From Maratus speciosus (taxonomy: Eukaryota; Arthropoda; Arachnida; Araneae; Salticidae), in the NCBI GenBank assembly GCA_963932465.1, contig OZ010799.1, forward strand, positions 280,905,083 through 280,969,082: a stretch of 64,000 nucleotides of DNA, in the 5' to 3' direction. The number at the start of each line of letters is the position of its first letter. Position 1 is the first letter of the stretch. Below the pieces are notes generated by a model. That model saw nothing but the letters and a program-made list of their open reading frames with translations, was not told the DNA's origin and did not search any database. Both the position numbers and the translations under genes were made by a program. Below are positions 23,600-35,055 of this stretch, in pieces.

Positions 23600-24279
23600 T
23601 AAAACTTTCATCAGACTTTATTCTAAAAATTTCGTTGTAGATTCTAATCTCTTTGTACTATTTATGATAATATCAGGTTTATATATGCCATGGCAACATA
23701 TATCCAGCCAGATAGATCTTTGGCAAAACATAAAAACTTTCATATTAGACGCAAAATAGAGTAGCTGCGGTGCTGTGTTTTATAAGCAATAAGGTATTAT
23801 TGTTTTAAAAAATCATAGATAGTAAGAGTTATTTTTATAATATATAATTTCATAAATAAAAATGTAATTTTGGCAATCAATTATTAAAGTTATTTTTTAA
23901 TAATCAAAAAGTTGTTTTATATATGGATTTTACTTCAAGCAAACCCTGATGTAAAATAAATTAACCCTTTGTATCCCCGTTATATGCATACCCAAAAGTT
24001 TTACTCACTTTTACAGTGAGTTTAAAAATACGATTTTATTTATTGCTGCTATCTTCCAACGTAACGAGTATTGCCGAAATTGTTCTTAGAATTCTCAACA
24101 TAATGATACTGGTGATACTCAGTTAATTTTCTATACCAAAGCTGTATTTTTCATTTGAGTAGTTTCAAATGGTTATTGCTAAAATGTACATCGTAAATTT
24201 TGTAATGCATGTATGTGGCATAAAAGACGTAAACAATACGTATCTAATGACTATATGGCACATGATGAGCGTTTCGAGT

Positions 24280-24312
<33 letters not shown>

Positions 24313-25009
24313 ACGCATGCATAAACTTCACAATGATCTTAGCAATGTCGTTACTGCAATTTTTGCATAATCAAATTTATAGGGGCCTCTATAACAAAGA
24401 AGTATCCTATTTTCTCAGCCCCAACTTATTTGAATTACAATCATATATATATATATTATGGTAATCAATATCATAAAACATATAAAATTTAATTACTTAA
24501 TATCGGCATTTCTTTTTATCTTTCTTTTTTTTTTATTATAAATGTTGTGTAATCGAAAAAATTCAACTTCACCAGTGACTTCGAGTTTGTAATGCGTATT
24601 AAATGAAATAAATTAATTTCATTCAGTATTTTTCTATAGCTTAAAGAATATAAAAAGTACTGTATATATTATAAAATATTATATTTTTAACACAAATTTC
24701 ATTTTGATAAAGATTTGAATATTTAAACAAATTGTTTCTTTGGTAATTTTAATGCTTTTAACAAATAGCTAATTTTGAAAAAAAAAATGTGATAGATCGA
24801 TCATTCAGTTGTCTTCAATATTCTCATTTATTGCAATAGTAAAGAAAGGTGCAACAAAAATTGAAGTCTGCGGGGTATTGCATTTTGATTCAATAAAATT
24901 CTTTTGGTATACCCTTGTTATAGCGGCCCCCAAGTTTTAATTGCGATGTATCGACGAAGTATATTAACGTTATAGATGTAAATGATTTTACAACATGCAT
25001 AATTATGAC
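23600..25009. other. Non-coding with (TA)n at 24281-24306 and 24444-24457
   Basis: No gene was recognised. The open frame 24213-24464 runs through the TA repeat and is not credible. Confidence 0.4.
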
Positions 25010-25515
25010 TATGTGTGACATGCATACGTGTTTACAACTGTACAAGTATGTCATAGTGTGACTTCACAACATTGCCACTAGTCACATATTCGTGACAATG
25101 TTAATTACAAAATCGTCACAAATCACGCAATTTTCACAACATTGTCACAATGTGACTTCAAAGCAAATGTCGCTGTCGTCACAGAATCAACACAGTGTTA
25201 AAGACAATTTCGTCACAAATGACACATATTTCACAAATTGATCTCAATGTGACTTTAAAGCATTGTCACATTCGTCACAAATTCGTCACAAAGTTAATAC
25301 CAAAATAGTCACAAATGACACACTCTTCACAAATTTGTCACACCGTGACTTCACAAAGTCGTCACAGTGTGACGTCACAGAAGAGCTCTAAAACGGCCAT
25401 AACGACCTCACATTCTAGTCACAATGACTTCACATCGACGTCACGTGACGTCACATCGACGGTCACAATGTCACAGCGTGACTTCACAACGACGTCGACG
25501 TGACGTCACCATGCC
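25010..25515. repeat. GTGAC/TGACGTCA short-motif array, right
   Basis: About 500 bases are built from gtcaca/tgtgac units in both orientations, denser toward the right, where GTGACGTCAC recurs ('cgtcacgtgacgtcacatcgacg'). Units of about 16-50 bp such as 'ttcgtcacaaattcgtcaca' repeat irregularly. TGACGTCA is the CREB/ATF binding site, but the array looks like a satellite. The two open frames here (25315-25609) are repeat translations. Confidence 0.7.
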
Positions 25516-25589
25516 TTACGGGATAGTTGCCAAGTTATGGAAACAGGGCTCAGTTAGAGAAAAAAATCCCGTAGGAATGCGCATTCTGG

Positions 25590-25692
25590 AGGTAAAAAAA
25601 TGGAACTAAAATATGTTAGGCTATCGATATCAATTTGAAGGAATCAAACCCCGTTGTAATCGGACTCATAGGACCTGAGATACTTCAAAACG

Positions 25693-25726
<34 letters not shown>

Positions 25727-26250
25727 AAAATATTATTTGAAAACAATGGTATGTATTACTTATAATTTCACTTAATGTTATAGAGTGCCATTAGTAAGTT
25801 AATTATAATGTTCGGAATCAGTTGTGTTAAAATCCAAAAGATAGTTGTTGAGTTATAGAAGCAGAGCATAGTTAGGGGGAAAAATCTTGAAGGGGGGAAG
25901 GGAGGGAGGGGAGATGAGACTGCTGTTTGACAAACAAATCGTTTGCCGGATACTGCAATTGTCCAAATTAGTTGTTTGACAAACAGCAGTCTCATCTCCC
26001 CTCCTCCCCCCCCCCCCTCTCAAAAGTTTTTGGACCAGTACCTACGGATGGAACCGAAATAATTTTTTTTCTTCAGAAATTACGATTAAAAAAAGTAGTA
26101 TGCACTACTCATAAATTTACTTTAATGCTATAAAAGGTGATTATTAAGTTAATTATAACGTTTGAAATCTGTTGCATTGATGTCCGAAAGGTAGTTCCTG
26201 AGTTATGGAAGCGCGGCACACGGGGCCGCATAGCGGGCGAAGCCCGCTAG
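25590..26250 (+). mobile_element. Helitron-like element end with segment-D body
   Basis: The body shares 'aaaatatgttaggctatcgata', 'aagttaattataatgtt' and 'gttcctgagttatggaagc' with segment D at 19774-20424 and 34567-35045. The right end (26232-26250) is a hairpin, AGCGGGC-GAA-GCCCGCT, finishing in CTAG followed by T, as in Helitron 3' ends. Poly(A) at 25694-25723 and the G/C-rich inverted repeat at 25890-26020 lie inside. Confidence 0.5.
25890..26020. repeat. Inverted repeat with G-tract and C-tract arms
   Basis: The left arm has ggggggaagggagggagggg followed by 'gatgagactgctgtttgacaa'. The right arm is its complement ('ttgtttgacaaacagcagtctcatctcccctcctcccc'). The left arm is a textbook four-run G-quadruplex motif on the plus strand. 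The inverted repeat can also fold as a long hairpin. The open frame 25768-25995 (-) is a by-product. Confidence 0.65.
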
Positions 26251-27113
26251 TGCTTGTCATAATAATATCTGCCATGTGAACTAATTGCGATATTTAATCA
26301 AAATAGTTCCCTCCCCCCTCATCCCCGGAAATATAACAAATACAAAATGTGTCTTTATAAACACATTGTCAAATAGGTTTTTATTTCTTTTTACCTAAAA
26401 AATCATGGTTTTTATATCTGTAACATAAAAGCGGGCGATGCCCAGTAGTTCCTATGATAATATATATTTTTAATAATTTTATATAGTCTATAATAAAAAA
26501 TCAGACTTAAAATAATAATAATTGAAGAAACGCTAAGGTTATTTTAATAGGATTACAAAATGAAAAACAAGGGGTCTCTGCCCCCTAGTTTTTCTTCTTT
26601 ATGATTTTTTTCTTCTTTTGAATGAGCCTTGAATTTACCACACTTTTTAGCTCACTGTCCGTGCTATACAAGCTCTTCTGCCCCCAAAAGCACTCAACTC
26701 CCAAGAAATGTTGAATCCGGAGAAGTCAACAGCAAAAAATGATTTGTTTCCAGTGGCCGTGTGAACTTACGTAAATTTTTCAATTTGCTTTTTAAAATTT
26801 ACTACTAGTAGTTCATTTCCTTTTTAAATTTGTTAAGCTGTGAAACAGAACTTTACATATATTTATTTTTACGATTTAAAAAAGTTCTATTTTTATTTTA
26901 TTTTAAGAGATGCTAAATTCGCAAGCACGGCGAGTTTTTACACACAGTTTCTATTAACCGAGATTTCCGATATCCGGGGTACTAACAGTTCCAATTAGCT
27001 CGGATAATCAAGGTTGCGCTGTATAATTAAAAAATCAATGGCGATCTTACTGTAAACGAGTTTCCCTTTTACTGAGGGATTTCAAGTCCGAATCAGCTGC
27101 TGTTAGTTGCTGT
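26251..27113. other. Non-coding; Helitron-like tail at 26571-26587 and a pogo-type fragment
   Basis: A second Helitron-like tail ('aggggtctctgccccCTAG' then T) ends at 26587, and a decayed one lies near 26430-26448. At 26940-27021 'cgagatttccgatatccgg' and 'agctcggataatcaaggttgcgctg' followed by TA are a pogo-type end fragment. No gene was recognised. Confidence 0.45.
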
Positions 27114-29608
27114 TTTCGCGTTTGATTAAATAAGATTTGTTAAACATGTGAAAATTAGAAAATATAAAAGGAACTAAGTCAACAGAGTCTTTGCTTTATG
27201 GTATTTTTTTAACAACGCTATTAAGAAAATGATTTTAAATAAAAGATTTTAAATGTAAAGTTTTAAATCTGACATAATTTTCACCAAACTTTCCCTTCTT
27301 TTTGTAACATTCAACCCAAAATATTTTTATTGTTAGAAAGATAATATTATTATCTGCGCTACCTTAAAATTGGCAACTATAGTTAAAAAATATCATCTCG
27401 AAATTTGAAATAAATCTCTCATGTAAATATATTTTTAAATTTAAACTGCTTGGCAATATTATTATTTAGCCACTTTGGCCAATATGACATAATTTGATCC
27501 ATTTACAACTTTTAACACATATCAATGAATTTATTATTTAAAAATTTTCTTTCTACTTTAATATTCACGTGTAAATATAATTTTTATGATGTAATTTTCA
27601 ATGTTTTCCTGATTTTAATACGTAATCATTTAATTCTAATTTGTAAATAATTGATTATTTTATAATGTTCTTTAATTTTAAATATGCTTGTGTAAAAACA
27701 AGTTTTATGACGTAATGTTCATTATTTTCCTGCCTGTAACACGTTATCATTTAGTTCTAATTTGAAAGGATTTTTTTCTGTTTATAATAGTCACGTGTGA
27801 ATTAATTTTTAATTTAAGGGTTATATTATTCTTTGAGCTGTTGTAAAAATTGGCTACAATTTGAAATAATAACCTTTTCTAAAATATGTAAAAAATATCT
27901 CTGGAAATTCTGAATATTTTAATTTAAAATTGAAATAAACCGTCAAAAAGTTAGACAAGTTAAAAAAAAAATGAATGCAGTCTGCAAACCCCGAGTTTCT
28001 ATTGAATGTCCATAGAAAAAATGATTAAATTCCCATATATATGCTCCGGTAAAACTTTTTGTAATGGAACAATTTTATCCAGCTTTAACATTAAATTTCT
28101 CTTAAAATAATTCTTTGATTTGAAAACTGTCAGCTTCAACGTGTTTATCAAACATTTCTCTATATAACTACCCATTTCATATTTTTGTATGCAGTAATTT
28201 TCTTAATATTCGCCAGATAGACCTCCGGTCACAAAAATTTCTTTGATAGCGGCGGTGACAGAGTTATTTTTATTTTTTTTTCGAATAGAGACAAAATGAA
28301 GTACACGATTCCGTCAAAAGTTGGCGACACCACATTTCTGATATGGTCTTTATGCAAACTATAAATGTTGCAAGACAAAATAAATAAATTGTCGTGGGGT
28401 TATCAAACTTCATTATTATTTATAAATAAAACATTTCAACTTAATTAATTATTATAAAAGAATTATTACATCACAATAGTTTTTATGCTAGGAAAATAAT
28501 AATAAAAATATTATGGATGTTAGCCAGTGATTATATTGATCGACCGTCATAATATTAATAAAAAAATGAGAGCTGAAATGAATTATTTTTTTACTTTTCT
28601 GTTAGGGTAATTTATATTCAAATAATAATTATTAATGTATATTTTTTGTAAATATATATTTTTTGTAAAGTGATTGAAATTAAATATATTTATAAAATTT
28701 ACGGTAATATTTTTATTGTTGAAAAATTGTCAAGAAATAATCATCATCAAATTGTCATCATTATAATTGTAATTTGAGTTTATTTAACTTAATAACAATT
28801 AAAAATTACAAAGGAACTGAGAATAATAGTCAACTAACAGACTTTAAAAAACAAACAAACAAAAACAGATTTATATGTGAAAAGAAGTTCTAAAGAGTAT
28901 CGAACTCGCGATCATTGTATTACTAGACGATTGCCCTTAACCGCTCAGCCAGTGCGAGGACAGAATTTAACCACCAAAAGTGGTCAAAAAGAAAGCATGT
29001 GTATGAATACAGTGTCATGCATTTTCGGTGAAATTTCCATAGAATGACGAAGAAATATAGTCCGATTTTTCATGCGCATAATAAAACAAACAAGAGCCTT
29101 GCTGAAAACAAGTAAATTCTTAATTGCTTCCTCTGAAACACATTCATATTACATATTTGATTTTTAAAAAATCGCCCTGGTCACTTTCGAGGGAAAAAAC
29201 ATCGGATTATTTAACGAACGAGAGTTTTCGCAGAAACAAGCGATATGTTATTCCCTTTATATAAAACAAATTCATATTATATATCAATATAAAGAAAATC
29301 GCCCGGTCCATTTTCTAGCAATACAAATTAGGAAATTGATCAATCGTATTTACTTTAAAAATGGGTTTCAAGATCTCAAAATATACTGCACGTAGAAATG
29401 TAAAATTTTCAGAATAGGATTAGACTGCAGATAGAAGACTGTTTTTAAAAAATCAGAACAATATGCACTATATTAGCTGTGTTATGAAGTGGCGGCTTTT
29501 CGTGTTTCCTTTGATCTCGAGTTAGGTGTATATATGAGTTCCGCGATTCTTACGATTGTAGGCTTAAGGCTTGCGTCACTCTGGAATACTATCGTCTTCC
29601 ATGATTCT
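27114..29608. repeat. Large dispersed repeat C, copy 1 (about 2.5 kb)
   Basis: It matches 35056-37551 over its whole length from 'ttgattaaataagatt.gtta' to 'ctt..aatacta.cgtcttccatgatt', and part of it matches 8105-9250 reversed. It includes a tRNA-like stretch at 28900-28965. There is no coding sequence that stays open in both copies, which argues against a gene. Confidence 0.75.
28900..28965 (-). repeat. tRNA-like sequence within repeat C
   Basis: On the minus strand 'ctggctgagcggttaagggc' resembles a class II tRNA A box and 'gagttcgatactc' a B box. The paralogous copy (36770-36835) is also tRNA-like but diverged. Probably a SINE remnant carried inside repeat C rather than a tRNA gene. Confidence 0.5.
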
Positions 29609-30680
29609 TATCACTATTTAAAAAAAGTAAATTTTGTTGTATATTTCTCTTTGACAAAGCATATGTGAAAGATTTTTGTTTTGAGAAAGTAGTACAAGAT
29701 AGAATTAAAAAATAGTTGCCAGTGGCAGTACTGTGCCCATTTTAATCTCATTTTAACCCTTTTAGGGAAAGTAAATATGATGCTAAAATATTAAAGTCAT
29801 AGAGTGCTACCAATTTATAAACAACTTGATTTGAAAAAAATCTCTTTGCGTACATTATAACAGTAAACATTTATGAAAATATTAGGAGTGTTACTTGGCA
29901 GTTTGAAAATAAAATTGTGTAGTATAAATATATTAATGCTCCTCGAAACATTAAAATCCATTTTGTCCTTCAAATTATGTAGATTTTTATTCATAATTTT
30001 TCATCATAAATATACTTTACTTGACGATTATTTAAATTCTTTGAGAATTTTACTGAAATGACAATTAGATCACGATATCTTATATCTTATCATACAAAAG
30101 TATTAATCTTGATTTAATACCATCTGATTAAAATTCTTCTTTGAAAGACTTTTAGAGAATGTAATTAAATCAAAGCAAACTAATGCAGATTTATTTCGAA
30201 TGGCTTGTATATTTATTCTGTTGAAAGGGGGAAAAATTTCCTTAGAGAATTGCTAATGTTTCTATCTAATCACATTAATTATGCAACCTTAAGTACCTCA
30301 ACAATTAAATGCATACTCTGATTAAAATTGCGGTGACATGGGAATCAAGTAATTTTAAGTAGCGTTGTTAAATATACAGACTTTTATATATTTTTCAGAT
30401 ATTTTGTATCCTTATAAGTAAATCTGCAATCTACCTTTCAGAGAAGTTTCTTTGAAAAAGTCAATTTTTTTTTAAATAATTTTTTGCGCAAAATAATTTC
30501 TGTCAAATGTCGTTTGACCCTTAAAATTTATTACTGATTTCATAAGCATTTCACTTTTCATTGTAATTTCATTTAAAAAACGGCGATTTCAATTTCTCGT
30601 TATCTTTAAGAAAATGTCAGATTCTGATTAAAAGCAAAGTCATATGGGAACTAAGAAATTGCAATTGTAGACAATATTAT
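29609..30680. other. Non-coding; two diverged units of a local repeat
   Basis: About 30120-30440 and 30600-30680 share 'ctgattaaaa', 'gggaa..aag.aatt' and 'aatctgcaatc' blocks with 31610-31700 and 58490-58800. No gene was recognised; the frame 29873-30061 has no motif. Confidence 0.4.
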
Positions 30681-31612
30681 GGAACAGGTGTCATAAGTTC
30701 CCACTGCCGCCATCTTGGAAATTTTCTTGGCGTGAAAACCCCTTTTCCGCCAAGTAGTAAATGTCGCCAAGTTCCAGTTTATACGCATGTTTCGCTTAAT
30801 GAAAATAAAATGTAAATAATAAACAAAATTCGCTAAAGTGGCAATCAGTAATCTTGTATGAGCGCTTCGTGCACATTAACCGGAAAAAATAACTGCATTC
30901 AGTATTTCTCACGGTGTAGCATTCTCAAAATTCAGCAGTTCTCGCTTTCTAGCAATCTCAAAATGTAAAAAAAACCTCTTAAAGCAGCAAAATATACATA
31001 AAAAACGAAACTCGCTAAAGTGACAATCAGTAATCTTGTATGAGCGCTTCGTGCACATTAACTGAAAAAAACATCACTGCATTCAGCAGTTCTCGCGATG
31101 TAGCATTCTCAAAATTCAGCAGTTCTCGCTTTCTAGCAATCTCAAAATGTAAAAAACTCTTAAAGCAGCAAAATATATATAAAATTATCAACATACCTTG
31201 ACAGACATCTGCTTTCTTGAAAGCTCCAGCATGAAATCTCTCTCATAACTTCACCGTCATTTTCAAAAATAGGCTTATGAATACGCATTGGCACACTATA
31301 AACAAACCTACTTTTCTTGTCAAAATTTCCTCATATTTCATAATTACTTCAGCAAAAGCGTTTAAACGGATTACAGAAACCATAGTTAGTCAAATACATC
31401 CAATAAATTTAACATAAAAATAAAAAGACAGAACGATCCAACACGATATCAAAATACATCCACAAAATCCACCACTTCTCAGGGGTTGCCAGAACACAAC
31501 ACGTCAGGGTTCCACATATCGAGGTTGCCATATCTTTAAACATCGCCAACATGCCAACAAAAAATCGCCAAACAATTCAATACAATGGCTGAGGAACATA
31601 AGGCATCTAAGC
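30681..31612. mobile_element. MULE-like insertion with 9-bp target duplication
   Basis: A perfect direct repeat CAATATTAT flanks it (30672-30680 and 31613-31621). The surrounding sequence reads like the uninterrupted local repeat at 30378 and 58560 if the insert is removed. Imperfect inverted ends can be aligned ('gtgtcataagttccc.actgccgccat' against reversed 'gccttatgttcc.tcagccat'). Nine-base duplications are typical of Mutator-like elements. It has a two-copy internal duplication (30824-31185) and no transposase. Confidence 0.6.
30824..31185. repeat. Tandem duplication, two units of about 185 bp
   Basis: Both units run from 'cgctaaagtg.caatcagtaa' through 'cttgtatgagcgcttcgtgc' to 'gcagcaaaatata'. 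They are over 90% identical, with small indels such as 'ccggaaaaaataactgc' against 'ctgaaaaaaacatcactgc'. Confidence 0.85.
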
Positions 31613-31621
31613 CAATATTAT

Positions 31622-32238
31622 TATGCAGACTTTATAACACCTTTTCAGGTATTTCATTTTTCTCATAAATAAATCTGCAATCGAAATTTTACCTCATTTG
31701 CTTCCAAAATGTTAACGTATTTTACTAATTTTTTTCATAGAATTAAAAATTATGTTTGAATTTTATTATTAAAATTTTTTATGTAAAATATTTTTTGAAA
31801 AATCTAGTTTCATTCCGATAAGCTTTCACTAAATCAAAAAGAAATAGCACAATTTAGGAACAAGGCAAAATAAGTATGCATTTCTATTAGATTTAGATTA
31901 AATTCCTCTTTTTTTTGGGGGGGGGGGGGCTATTAGCGATGATTAACAGAACTGCCCCTAGCACAAATGAGGCCGGGTGTAAGAAATTTTGCAAGGGTCC
32001 CTTTTCAAAATAGTTAACCCTTTGACTATGGCTTCTCACATATAGGCCCCAGGATACTATTGTTTTTTTAATTCTATTCATTTTTCGTACGAATTTTTGA
32101 ACAGCAATCTCTGCCATACAAATGTACTGGGTTATTTTCAAGAGAAATCTTCCACCAGATTTTTTGTTTTTGTAAACGCCCTTCTTGATCAAGGCACCCT
32201 AAGCAGTCATTGAAGCCTGTTAGAGCTTGCCTGTTAGA
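31622..32238. other. Non-coding with a G-run at 31917-31929
   Basis: No gene was recognised. The 99-codon minus frame 31893-32192 has no familiar motif and begins beside the poly(G) run, so I do not call it. Confidence 0.35.
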
Positions 32239-33232
32239 CTTGAAATTTGGTGTCTAGGCATAGTTTGAACCGAAGATTTGAAATATCTCGTTAAAGTTGG
32301 GTATTGCTATTGAAAGAAATGAGGTTTGTGTTCGTTTTAATATGTAGATGACCCCCTAAGCAAATTTTATATACATCCTTTGAAAGTAGACTTTATTTCA
32401 AATCGTTTGGTACCAGTAACATTCTTCTACGATAATTTGTGGAAGAGTTAGTAGGGGCGTTTACGTTTTTTTCCACGACTGTACATGTACATGTGAAGTG
32501 GAACAAGACTATATTATGCGGATAACAAGGCAGCAGAAGAAATTTCAAAATATCTACTCACTTCTATCATAGACCGCCCCAACCAGATTAAACCATCATT
32601 TTGTCGTTTTGTAAGCATAGTTTGAAAACTATTTGGAAGAAAAATGTGAAATTTTGGATTTTCATAACGCAGGACTTAATATATCTAAATCCATAAAAAA
32701 AATATAGGTTGCAATTCATAATTTTTTCGAATATTAATTTCCCAATTCCTAATTCATATCATAAAATTATAAAAATTGCAAATTCAGCGAATTTATGTTT
32801 GGGCAGATTAGTTTTATTGCTACACAAAAAATTAGCTCATTACGAGCATAATTTCAGGAGATATAAATAAAAATATGAAAATGTAATTTAATATTAGAAG
32901 CAATAATTTTTGAATGTTTATAATTCAAAAACTTATCATTCAAATGACTTGAAATTCGGTGTCTAGGCATAGTTTGAACCGAAGATTTGAAATATCTCGT
33001 TAAAATTGGGTATTGCTATTGAAAGTAATGAGGTTTGTGTTCGTTTTAATATGTAGATGACCCCCTAAGCAAATTTTATATACATCCTTTGAAAGTAGAC
33101 TTTATTTCAAATCGTTTGGTACCAGTAACATTCTTCTACGATAATTTGTGGAAGAGTTAGTAGGGGCGTTTACGTTTTTTTCCACGACTGTACATGTCCA
33201 TGTGAAGTGGAACAAGACTATATTATGCGGAT
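32239..33232. repeat. Direct duplication of dispersed repeat E
   Basis: 32239-32520 and 32948-33232 are nearly identical (a handful of substitutions) at an offset of about 709 bases. Blocks include 'gtgtctaggcatagtttgaa', 'accccctaagcaaatttt' and 'tttccacgactgtacatg'. A reversed diverged copy lies at 40235-40430, and an interrupted copy has halves at 42780-42847 and 49777-49890. Confidence 0.8.
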
Positions 33233-33235
33233 TCT

Positions 33236-33440
33236 TTACCTGAGGTTTTTTTAGGTACGTTCGTAATTATATAAATACGTAGCACCTATAGTCGTCGTTC
33301 ACTCCGTCTGTTTGTCCGCCCGCATATAACATAGAAAAAAAACTACCCAACAGAATGGTCTGAAATTTTAAATATATAATTGCTGCAAAATTTTGTCGAC
33401 TCATTTCAAATTTTATGAAAATCGGATGTATAGTTTAATC
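33236..33440. repeat. Dispersed repeat F, left half
   Basis: It matches 53517-53697 ('taggtacgttcgtaattata', 'gaatggtctgaaattttaaa', 'tcatttcaaattttat'). In the 53-kb copy the sequence runs on directly into what here resumes at about 37548, so about 4.1 kb is inserted between. Confidence 0.75.
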
Positions 33441-33444
33441 AATG

Positions 33445-34566
33445 CAAAAACCCTTGACGGGTTAAAAGTTTCTGACGCAGCACTTTATCTTATGCTCTAA
33501 CAATTTTAAATATGGAACTTAAAAATACTGATATCAAATTTTGAGTGACGTTATGCTATTTCTTAAAAAATATATTTGTATTTATTTCATCATTTTATTT
33601 TTGTTTTATTTATAATCGCATGTGCAAAAGTTATGTTCAACATGAAAAGCTGCATAAAATTTTATTCGCTGTTGCTTTATCATTTACATCTCTCATAAAT
33701 TCAAAATATGAGTTTTAAAAGATATGATATAAAATTTAAGTGACGCCTTGATGTGACTTTAAAAGGTTTGATTTAAAATTCAATTTAAATTATTTTTTAC
33801 TTGGTTAAAATATTTTTTTACATCTACACAATACTTTTAATTTTCCAATTCACTGTTAAATATATCACTTTCATTGAATCTGTACTATGCATTGAAATGC
33901 ATTTATTTCAATAAATTGATTTATCTTTTGTGTCTCGCTATTCAAAATTGTGAGTAAGATTTATGTAAATGGTTTATTTGCGTCAAACTATCCTTTTTCA
34001 TACATTTCATGTAGTTTGGACACAATGACGCAAAGAAACCATTTACATAAATCTTACTCACAATTTTGAATAGCGTGACACAAAAGATAAATCAATTTAT
34101 TGAAATAAATGCATTTCAATGCATAGTATAGATTCAATGAAAGTGATATATTTAACAGTGAATTGGAAAATTAAAAGTATTGTGTAGATGTAAAAAAATA
34201 TTTTAACCAAGTCAAAAATAATTTAAATTGAATTTTAAATCAAACCTTTTAAAGTCACATCAAGGCGTCACTTAAATTTTATATCATATCTTTTAAAACT
34301 CATATTTTGAATTTATGAGAGATGTAAATGATAAAGCAACAGCGAATAAAATTTTATGCAGCTTTTCATGTTGAACATAACTTTTGCACATGCGATTATA
34401 AATAAAACAAAAATAAAATGATGAAATAAATACAAATATATTTTTTAAGAAATAGCATAACGTCACTCAAAATTTGATATCAGTATTTTTAAGTTCTATA
34501 TTTAAAATTCTTAGAGCATAAGATAAAGTGCTGCGTCAGAAACTTTTAACCCGTCAAGGGTTTTTG
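33445..34566. mobile_element. Foldback element, compact copy
   Basis: Two arms of about 560 bp meet near 34015 and are near-perfect inverted repeats, beginning CAAAAACCCTTGACGGG and ending CCCGTCAAGGGTTTTTG. It is the uninterrupted form of 16815-19773. A transcript across it would form a hairpin of roughly 550 bp. No protein is encoded. Confidence 0.85.
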
Positions 34567-35045
34567 AATTGATATCATTACTTTTTTGAGGTTAGTGATA
34601 AAATGATTAAAAAAAAAGATACTTATGGAATTTAATGCAGATTTAATTTTTACTATTTTATTACAATTTTCCTTATAGCAGATTGTATATAAAAACAAGT
34701 GGGTAAGTATAATCGCAGATCGCACAGAGGGTTTAATTTGATATTCCTTTAAAAACACTTTATCCTTAAATTAATAAATCCAAAATGTTAATTTATAATT
34801 ATTAAATCCTTACATAGATGGTGCATTAATAGTTCCAATTTTCATGGGGCAGGGAACGCATTCTTTTAAACAAACCACCTTCCAATTGAAGTCACCAAAA
34901 ACCAAGTTGAATAAGTCAGACCCCGTTGTGTTGTTTCACAAACAGCAGTCTCATGTCCCCTCCTTCCCCCCTTTTTCAAAATTTTTCAGACCAGTACCTA
35001 AGAATGGAACCGAAATAATTTTTTCTCTTCAAAAATTACGATAAA
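34567..35045. repeat. Composite-repeat segment D, copy 2 (internally deleted)
   Basis: 34567-34930 matches 19774-20130, then the sequence jumps to material matching 25970-26095 ('acaaacagcagtctcat', 'gaccagtaccta.g.atgg'). This copy therefore lacks what lies between those points in the 16.8-29.6 kb version. Confidence 0.65.
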
Positions 35046-35055
35046 AAAATAGTAT

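Noticed and set aside
25315..25609. Two overlapping frames rich in Ser/Thr/His/Arg
   Set aside because: They are translations of the GTGAC/GTCAC array; low complexity explains them.
31585..31648. Candidate first exon (ATG GCT GAG GAA..., donor CAG|GTATTT)
   Set aside because: It straddles the boundary of the insertion at 31612/31613; the part after it is a diverged local repeat also at 30378 and 58560. The exon-like look is accidental.
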